Shown: piece by piece, positions 9,401 through 14,138 of the stretch
Position numbering within the stretch: the first letter of the stretch is position 1
Layout of the letters: each line of letters begins with the position of its first letter
Assembly: GCA_910592205.1 (NCBI GenBank)
Contig: CAJVPJ010000953.1
Span: forward strand, 1-14,138
DNA: 14,138 nt
DNA from: Paraglomus occultum
Taxonomy: Eukaryota > Glomeromycota > Glomeromycetes > Paraglomerales > Paraglomeraceae
Direction: 5' to 3'
Notes under the pieces: model-generated
Database searches by the model: none
Told to the model about the DNA's origin: nothing
Seen by the model: only the letters and a program-made list of their open reading frames with translations
Program-made: the position numbers and the translations under genes

Positions 9401-9695
9401 AAGAATTTGATTCCGGAGCCTTTGCTAAAGTTGTGATTCCTACCTCTTTGTTACCATTCTCACCGTCTGTTGTTAAAGAAGAATTTGATTCCAGAGCCTT
9501 TGCAACAGCTGTTGCTTTTTTAGTTACTATCTGATTGTCGTCGTGAGTTGGTGTACCGGAGGACTTTTTTGGTTTTAGAGATTTTGTCAAAGCTTTCGCT
9601 TTTCTAGTTCCAGTCTGGTTGCTGTCAAGACTTAACGATGTTGAAGAGGATTTTGATCCTACAGTGCCTGCTGCTCGACGTGGTCGTAACTTCAT
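6426..9695 (-). CDS. SART3/PRP24-like: SART3/Prp24-type U4/U6 snRNP recycling factor (HAT repeats + 3 RRMs)
   Basis: This nuclear protein family binds U6 snRNP and helps re-anneal U4 and U6 after splicing. The frame is a single uninterrupted exon of 1089 aa. I place the start at ATG 9693-9695 (MKLRPRR): upstream codons stay open for only 18 residues with no ATG before an in-frame stop. Residues 1-225 are a Ser/Thr/Asn/Ala-rich region with six degenerate ALESNSS repeats. HAT helical repeats span about 228-715 (e.g. SHFQAYIDFEKRN, WLEYAEWEKEQ). A basic bipartite NLS-like segment (KRKVEHLD...AAKRSKGK) lies at ~755-785. RRM1 ~789-860 (VVIENL; ISAHVEF), RRM2 ~864-935 (LYVTNF; RRFCYVEY) and RRM3 ~954-1028 (IVVRNL; CKGKAFVKF) follow. 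The basic tail ends SFMPRVV...VMKT; a canonical LSm-binding motif is not obvious there. Human SART3 has two RRMs, whereas fungal Prp24 proteins have three or more, so the layout looks fungal. Lack of introns contrasts with both neighbours to the left. Confidence 0.95.
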   Translation of the reverse strand: MKLRPRRAAGTVGSKSSSTSLSLDSNQTGTRKAKALTKSLKPKKSSGTPTHDDNQIVTKKATAVAKALESNSSLTTDGENGNKEVGITTLAKAPESNSSATNDKNGNNHIGTAAVTALESNRSSTTDDNRDNNRIGTTAVTTLTKALESNSSSITNDRNGNNHTATAAATALESNLSSVTDDKCDNNQIGTKSATALAKALESNSSTTDNKHSKNDVDSLLHNLKKQVEENPYVYNAHLEYIAALKQEGRIEELRNARQNYHVLFPVNETMWLEEIEEDMCLAKNQEKTRQITQLFDWALHDFYSINVWKRYIDFVTDKHMEAPSSFTLDEVRAVADRAKNATKFHIAQSHIVWDTILDFEEKLLEKLGPVSAQLETVRTLYIEYLDVPHSMIDTTWQRYSSFITKYFSAEYEARMLDGNAKYSESKKGLNQREVYEDRIDQSLRRSEDALSHFQAYIDFEKRNAHFGKKKKQSSADVKSEKRKQFHRTRFLYERAVAIYYTDQMLWDDYIVFLIDNNANTSETFSVTGRAIMNCPWAGDLWCRHIRMAEELGKSHVEVARIWDEAFARGMLNSVDTSMEQVVKVLIAKCDYERRRIYWTSDDVADQVARLIVTFEEGLKMVNDGDPYHRIDKYYIQILTHTMNDIGKAREIWENMVKVHREYSELWLEYAEWEKEQKNFEEARKIYKKAVNVNSDWPERIFDAYETFEHHFGSLKDLETALTLIRKRAKVVADKRSKDAQQAQANNSETTPVDVSMKRKVEHLDNDESAPAAKRSKGKEYAKVNRRDREHATVVIENLPRGIKEGELKSFFDICGKIREINIYKEDDDTISAHVEFVDRDSAAAALTKDKKNIGGHEITVYAADCVLYVTNFSEEIDRPALRSLFEKYGEIVEMRYPSQIFKKPRRFCYVEYKEPRAARAALVLDGYEATPGLRLKVVISNPDRRTERGQANQYEIVVRNLPAVVEKNELMEYFRGAGQIVDVRIPMTKDGLCKGKAFVKFSTVAEAQTAATLLNETEFKGCLITVDQLGKSQNTDSKKTEANRFVKKESKQASAAVNKSSTTITSFMPRVVNKRGQSGKGGRLVMKT
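9065..9535. repeat. Degenerate tandem repeat coding the SART3-like N-terminus
   Basis: Six copies of a motif coding A(L/P)ESNxSS begin at about 9089, 9175, 9248, 9337, 9410 and 9488 (plus-strand cores GATTCCAAAGCC or GACTCTAAAGCT). Spacing alternates around 73-89 bp, so two unit types form a higher-order repeat near 160 bp. Protein units are 24-29 residues, ending in NNxIGT-like blocks. It is in frame throughout. Confidence 0.8.
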
Positions 9696-10673
9696 TACTC
9701 GCGAGTTACACACGGAATGGTCGTTTTTATGGTGTAGTTGGCCAATCAAATTTTAAAGCGTACACCCGATTAGGAACAAGCTATGTTGATATGCATGTAA
9801 TACATTTTGTTTCGATTTCGGCGGAAATCAATTATATTGTAAAACTGAATCCAGAAAAGCGGGTTTATAATAACATAATAATAAAGTGCTCATCAGTGGC
9901 ATGGTCCGTTCCATGCTTTCAAAGTGATTTTCATATATAAACTTATTATCGATGTTCGCGTGTAATATTAATTTCACTTTACGTAGACTGATAGTGAGAC
10001 AACAGTATAGTTCAATTTAGGTTTCAACCCAGAGTAATATCGTGTTATGTATTCATTTACCTTCAACATTAATTATCATCTTAAGTAAACAACTATTTTA
10101 TCACTTCCAAGTAATTACAATGTTTTCTTGTAACGACTGACTTGTCTTTTTGGCAGTATTGATTTTTTTTTTTCGTTATCATTAAAATAATCCACCGGAG
10201 TAGCCCGATTAACCCACTGAACATTGTACTGTATAATGTTAATACTATTGTTATGATAACTAAGCTTACATGCATTAAATTACGTGTATAATTGCTCCAG
10301 TCCAATAAGCAGAGCGGCAAGATCTACCGATTTATTTAGGATTGGTCTTGGTAAAAAAACATGTATAATGGGTAGATAAATGTGAATACCTTTTGCTTCC
10401 AATCGGCGTGCCAAACCTTTTATCTCTAATCAGCTTTAGGAACAGATTCTTCACAAGCAACAAAGTAACCACCGAATCAGTCCCTCAAACTCACTCGCGT
10501 CTCATTGGATCCGATCACCCAGCAAACCCATCAGGAGAGAAAAAAAAAAGGGAAAGAAAGAAAAAGAAAAGGGTTAGTTTATAACGTAAAACAACGCGAC
10601 ACTTACCTTATACTTACTCTAAACCTTCTTCCCGTCATTTAAAAAGCTGTGAGTAAAATAGAAGAAAAAGGAG
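9696..10673. other. Intergenic region upstream of the SART3-like gene
   Basis: It includes the SART3-like 5' leader and promoter, then AT-rich DNA with only short chance frames. A minus-strand frame at 10093-10320 would code two hydrophobic segments but has no ATG at its 5' end and no recognisable family. The last 280 bp, before a possible small gene at 10674, are richer in C/T and contain an uninterrupted 41-nt purine tract at 10533-10573. Confidence 0.5.
10533..10573. repeat. Polypurine tract (41 nt, A/G only)
   Basis: All 41 plus-strand bases are A or G (from AGGAGAG through AAAAGGG). It lies 101 nt upstream of the ATG of the putative small gene, so it may be a promoter or 5'-leader element, or a simple-sequence tract of no function. 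Confidence 0.6.
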
Positions 10674-10845
10674 ATGTCTGAGAGTGTTCCGGGCATTACC
10701 CATGATCCAATCATCAGGGATCCCTTCACTGCAGGTGAGTGGTGAGTAAAGGGGCATCACTGCACCATTTAATCCAGATCCGCGCTCGTCCGCCAGAAGA
10801 GACAAAGGAGAGCAGCCACCTAGTGAACCAATTAAAGAACAATAG
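10674..10845 (+). CDS. Putative small two-exon protein (about 37-42 aa), unknown
   Basis: I do not recognise this protein. ATG at 10674 follows an in-frame TAG 18 nt upstream. Exon 1 (10674-10734) codes MSESVPGITHDPIIRDPFTA and meets a perfect donor, GTGAGT, at 10735; without splicing the frame stops four codons later. Acceptor option A (exon from 10778, 43-nt intron) continues DPRSSARRDKGEQPPSEPIK and ends EQ at TAG 10843-10845, giving 42 aa. Option B (CAG at 10792-10794, 60-nt intron) continues EETKESSHLVNQLKNNS and stops at a TAG just after 10845, giving 37 aa. Both products are hydrophilic with no signal peptide or membrane segment. Local GC is higher than in the flanks, which supports constraint. 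It could instead be the first exon of a longer gene, or chance. Confidence 0.3.
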
Positions 10846-10985
10846 TTAGTTAATACAATTATTTTTTATCTACCTATATGATAAAGCAATGCGAAATACA
10901 GTGGTGTGTATATATGTACAGGTAGGCGGGTGTTTAAAGTTGGTGATCGATAAACTGTATCGTTAGACGTCGCGTCGTTTATAAG

Positions 10986-11017
10986 TACAGTGGGCGACCA
11001 AAAGTCTCTGACCATCA
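10986..11017. mobile_element. Possible Tc1/mariner-type terminal inverted repeat (solo or degraded)
   Basis: A TA dinucleotide is followed by CAGTGGGCGACCAAAAGTCT, then CTGACCATCA. Tc1-family ends characteristically start CAGTG and often run into a CCAAAA-like block, and insertion is at TA. A reverse-complement partner of useful length was not found; only CACTGTA at 11141-11147 mirrors the first bases, which would bound a 162-bp MITE-sized segment. Weakly supported. Confidence 0.3.
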
Positions 11018-12606
11018 ATCAATAAAACATATGAAAGTCTATTTTTTTCAAAAATCTGTATTGGCGTCATTCACTGACAAAATTTTATGAAGGTGATTGA
11101 CTGTACTTTTCGAATAAAATACTCATTAATTTACGCAAGTCACTGTAACGGATCAGTATGTACAATGTGTTACTATTACAACATTAACTATGACAGAAAC
11201 CTTATCATTAATCGATTATTTGAGCCAAGTTTAATCCTTGGTGGAAAAACCCCATTTTTTAACGGTGACTTCTAATTCAGAAACTTAGATAAAGCAAACA
11301 ATTATACCATACCAGAAATAATTTTGGTAAAAGAGCGTACATTTAATGTCGGTACGTATCATAATCTTAAATACTTGATACGCCGTTAACAATAGAATTT
11401 ATATGTTACCAAACCTTAGTACGTCTTTTTTGTTCCGTCGTTAATGTAGCGCTGTTTTTATCGCCTTAAAAAGGTTTGATGGTTTTAAACGTCAAATTTT
11501 ATTGTTTTTGTTACAGTTCAATAGTATGTGTCAAGCTTGAATATGAAATGTTATACTTATTATGCTGACATCAGTGGTCCGTAAAACGCGCTTTTTATGC
11601 TATTTTTTTAAAAGACGTAAAACTTAGATTTTGTCCACAATACTTTAACAAAAGAACTCCCAACTTTTATAAAGCGGTTTACATGGCTATTGATTTACTA
11701 CACGGTGAAGCATCTAATAAACTCTCACTTGTCATAAGTTTGACCATACATAATTTGTCTTCATGTTGACTCTATGATCGATCATTTTGTACCGATATTT
11801 TTATTACTGTTTAATGCATTATGCCATCCAGTTACTCTGATGCACGTGTCAAGGACGCGACTTTTTGTAACATTTTGTTCTTTTATTATCTAATAAACTC
11901 CCAACTGCTAATTTCAAGGTATTGCTAAGATTAAATACTTTTCTAAGTATACACAGAAACGTTATGTAATTACATTACGGTGCGATGAATACTTCTTTCT
12001 GCTATTACTATTAAAAGCACAAAATAGTGCGTTGTCCGCTTCGAGATGTCACAGCATAAACTGAAATCTAAACTAACGAGATGATGTTTTCTAAAAGATA
12101 GAATAGAATGGGTAATTTTCTTATTATATTTCATCTGCCTCAAGCAATAAATTGACCCGTAGGTTAAAAGTTTTTGTTAAGTATAAGCTTCAATGCTATT
12201 TGTTAACCGTTTCACAGTCATTTAAAAAAATACAATCGCTAACAATTTGAACGATAAAACAATATAAAGTAGTAAAACTATAATTCAAATCTGTTTTCTG
12301 CAATAAAATGGCACGTTGTTACATAGAACCGACAGGAATAACCCACATTGGTGTTGTAAGTATGCGCTGTTCAAGATAAAATTTCAAATTTTGCAATGTT
12401 TAAACCATTCTTCAGAGCTTTTATGTAACCTTCAGCAGAATGTTGGCTCCTACCAAATTTACGAGTTAGTATTCTATTTATTCGTCTATTTATAATTCTG
12501 TCGTTATAATTGGGATGTTAACCAAAACGTACGATCCATATATTAGGTCAACCATGTATGACAGCAACGTTAAGGCGCCAAAACTACTCTACGGACGTCG
12601 TTTCTA

Positions 12607-12696
12607 TTCTTCTAATACATCTGGAAATTGCGTTCTTTATTATCTACACCTACGATTAAACGCTAAAGGCGTACTCTTCTAATACATCCGGACATT
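12607..12696. repeat. 23-nt direct repeat, two copies 67 bp apart
   Basis: Copies at 12607-12629 and 12674-12696 share TCTTCTAATACATC and then GGA, with 20 of 23 bases identical. They sit in non-coding AT-rich DNA. Probably a remnant of a local duplication. Confidence 0.6.
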
Positions 12697-13049
12697 ATCA
12701 TCGGAATCAATGTTTTAGGTAACAAGTTTGTAACAGAATAACTACTTTCAACGGCTATCAGTATGTTTGTTGTGTATGTGTCATAATATTAAGCATCATC
12801 AATATCACATTATGCTATACTGCAGATAAGAATTTCTTACTGTACATATTCTGATACAAATGCGCCTGTGTTAGTATTAGTGTTGAATGACTTGCTTCCT
12901 GCCTTTTTTTATAACTCACCACAATTTTATGCCTTTTGATGTTGAACCTTTGCGCCTGTAATTTATCCATTTTCTGCTTAACAAAAATAATATATGCTGA
13001 GAATAACCAAACACTATTCATTTTTCATATAAAATTGACCACAAAAGTC

Positions 13050-13074
13050 TGCTAAACATAGTAATAGTTTAGCA
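13050..13074. repeat. Perfect 8-bp inverted repeat (hairpin)
   Basis: TGCTAAAC at 13050-13057 and GTTTAGCA at 13067-13074 are exact reverse complements around a 9-nt loop. The element lies about 270 bp beyond the stop of the Sel1-repeat gene. No matching gene or T-run terminator explains it. Confidence 0.6.
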
Positions 13075-13224
13075 TAGCTTGACATTTACCAAAATCTAAA
13101 CAATTCCTTGATGTATACTTTTGCTTTGTATACAATAACAATATAATAATAACACTTTAATATTAAATGGAATTTAGTCTTGAAAATACCAGTTGCAATA
13201 CAGTAGCAATTAATTCACTAAAAC

Positions 13225-13230
13225 TTTATT
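13225..13230 (-). promoter_or_regulatory. Candidate polyadenylation signal of the Sel1-repeat gene
   Basis: TTTATT (AATAAA on the minus strand) lies about 115 nt past the Sel1 stop codon at 13344-13346. Position is reasonable for a fungal 3' UTR. Confidence 0.4.
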
Positions 13231-13343
13231 TAGTATATAATTTCCCCATTATAATAAGTTAGTGGTACAACAAACTTTATCCATACACTAATAATTTAAT
13301 GTTAAACATCACTGAGTTAAAATATCATATTCTAAAACTAATC

Positions 13344-14138
13344 TTATTTACTATTATGATACAATTCTGTCAATTCCTGAACCCTCTCTCTTAACTTGGA
13401 ACTATCATTATAACTGAAAAAATAAACCTTATTTTGTGCCTTAACATACCCTTGTTCAGCTGCTTTATAATATAATTCAATAGCTTTCTGTTCATTTTGC
13501 TTTACTCCAACTCCCTTTTCATAGCACCAACCAAGGTTATACTGCCCATATGCATGTTTTTGTTCAGTTGCCTTTTGGAACAATTTAATAGCCCTTTGAA
13601 TATCTTTTTCTACCCCAATTCCGTTTTTGTAACATAGACCAAGACTAACATATGCATGAGCATTCCCTTGCTCAACTGCTTCTTGATACAATTCAACTGC
13701 CTTTTGAACATCTTTCTTTACACCTATTCCATTTTCAAAACACCAACCAAGGTTATCTTGTGCATAAGAATCCCTTTGCATAGCTGCATGTTGATATAAT
13801 TCAACTGCTTTTTGATAATCTAACTCTATACTAATACTTGTTCTGTATAAACAACCAAGATTATTTTGTGCTTGAGCATCTCCTTGTTCAGCAGCTTTTT
13901 GATACCATTCAACTGCCTTTTGTTCATCTTTTTCTACTCCAGTTCCAAAGTCATAACACACACCAAGATTCTTTTGTGCTTGAGCATCTCCTTGTTCAGC
14001 AGCTTTTTGATACCACTCGACTGCCTTCTGTTCATCTTTTTCTACTCCAGTTCCAAACTTATAACACACACCAAGATTACATTGTGCTTGAGCATGTCCT
14101 TGTTCAGCAGCTTTTTGATACCATTCAACTGCCTTTTG
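13344..14138 (-). CDS. Sel1-like repeat protein, C-terminal part (5' end beyond window)
   Basis: The frame is open to the right edge, so the start is not in the window; 264 residues are visible. It consists of one partial and six full 36-residue Sel1-like repeats (a TPR relative) with the pattern NLGxCYxxGxGVEKDxQKAV, then a YQKAAEQGxAxAQ block, and finally a non-repeat tail ending LTELYHNSK. Sel1 repeats form a helical solenoid for protein-protein contact. In arbuscular-mycorrhizal fungi they are often fused to kinase-like domains, so an N-terminal domain may exist upstream. The repeats nearest the right edge are almost identical, while those near the stop are diverged (e.g. TSISIELDYQ replaces the usual turn). 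No intron is visible. The Sel1 call is firm, but the cellular role cannot be read from this part. Confidence 0.92.
   Translation of the reverse strand, partial: QKAVEWYQKAAEQGHAQAQCNLGVCYKFGTGVEKDEQKAVEWYQKAAEQGDAQAQKNLGVCYDFGTGVEKDEQKAVEWYQKAAEQGDAQAQNNLGCLYRTSISIELDYQKAVELYQHAAMQRDSYAQDNLGWCFENGIGVKKDVQKAVELYQEAVEQGNAHAYVSLGLCYKNGIGVEKDIQRAIKLFQKATEQKHAYGQYNLGWCYEKGVGVKQNEQKAIELYYKAAEQGYVKAQNKVYFFSYNDSSKLRERVQELTELYHNSK
13884..14138. repeat. Near-identical 108-bp tandem repeats within the Sel1 gene
   Basis: The plus-strand word TTGTTCAGCAGCTTTTTGAT recurs at 13884, 13992 and 14100, exactly 108 bp (36 codons) apart, with very few base differences across the unit. This indicates recent unit duplication or gene conversion, and the array continues past the right edge. 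Confidence 0.9.

Larger units (their letters stand above)
10846..13343. other. Long AT-rich intergenic region with decayed repeats
   Basis: About 2.5 kb without a convincing gene. It contains a Tc1-like terminal motif at 10988, repeated TCTAATAAACTC(C/T)CA words at 11713-11727 and 11889-11903 (a related AACTCCCAACT lies near 11655), a 23-nt direct repeat at 12607/12674, and a hairpin at 13050-13074. A 68-codon minus-strand frame at 12815-13021 starts with ATG and contains a good donor (GTGAGT), but no family or partner exon could be identified. The composition fits old, degraded transposon-derived DNA; no transposase is readable. Confidence 0.5.

Noticed and set aside
9211-9534. Plus-strand frame rich in LLPFLSFV/EEFDSKAF repeats
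   Set aside because: Antisense shadow of the repetitive SART3-like N-terminus.
10093-10320. Minus-strand 75-codon hydrophobic frame
   Set aside because: No ATG at its beginning, no family resemblance, and no upstream exon that joins in frame to a sensible product.
10393-10584. Frames on both strands (Lys/Arg-rich tail on plus; VVTLLLVKNLFLKLIRDK on minus)
   Set aside because: The plus-strand frame ends in peptide from the polypurine tract; the minus-strand one has a possible donor but its best acceptor leads to a stop 16 codons later.
11571-11590. Second Tc1-like start CAGTGGTCCGTAAAA
   Set aside because: It is preceded by AT-C rather than a TA target, and no inverted partner or transposase remnant was found.
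12815-13021. Minus-strand 68-codon frame with ATG and an internal GTGAGT donor
   Set aside because: No recognisable family and no partner exon found; may be a gene relic but cannot be supported.

Overview
The window looks like nuclear DNA of an AT-rich filamentous fungus, most likely an early-diverging lineage such as an arbuscular-mycorrhizal (Glomeromycotina) or related Mucoromycota species. This placement is inference. It rests on short GT-AG introns (about 65 to 155 nt), spliceosomal and mitochondrial housekeeping genes, long AT-rich intergenic DNA, a Sel1-repeat gene and a TPR-like fragment (both expanded families in these fungi), and a kaptin homologue, which the model yeasts are thought to lack.

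Layout, left to right. Positions 2-118 (+) are the 3' end of a TPR-like gene that enters from the left. Positions 119-1830 hold no gene I can support. Positions 1831-4150 (-) are an 11-exon kaptin (KPTN) homologue rebuilt by hand; all ten introns are GT-AG and every junction keeps the reading frame. Head-to-head with it, 192 bp away, is a four-exon gene at 4343-5892 (+) for an SLC25A46-like mitochondrial outer-membrane carrier-family protein. After a 533-bp convergent spacer comes a large intronless gene at 6426-9695 (-) for a SART3/Prp24-type U4/U6 snRNP recycling factor (HAT repeats, three RRMs, and a repetitive N-terminus). Positions 9696-13343 are mostly non-coding. They contain a possible two-exon small gene near 10674-10845, a lone Tc1-like terminal-repeat motif near 10988, and several small repeats. 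The right edge (13344-14138, -) is the 3' part of a Sel1-repeat gene whose first repeats are nearly identical.

The genes do not form one pathway. KPTN belongs to the KICSTOR/GATOR nutrient-sensing branch upstream of TORC1. SLC25A46-like proteins act in mitochondrial membrane and lipid organisation. SART3/Prp24 re-anneals U4 and U6 snRNAs. The compact divergent KPTN/SLC25A46 promoter is the only arrangement that hints at co-regulation. I see no CRISPR array, no convincing tRNA or rRNA, and no complete transposon. I did not find a clearly novel multi-gene system. The most notable content is the fungal kaptin gene, the unidentified two-exon small gene, and the actively duplicating Sel1 array.
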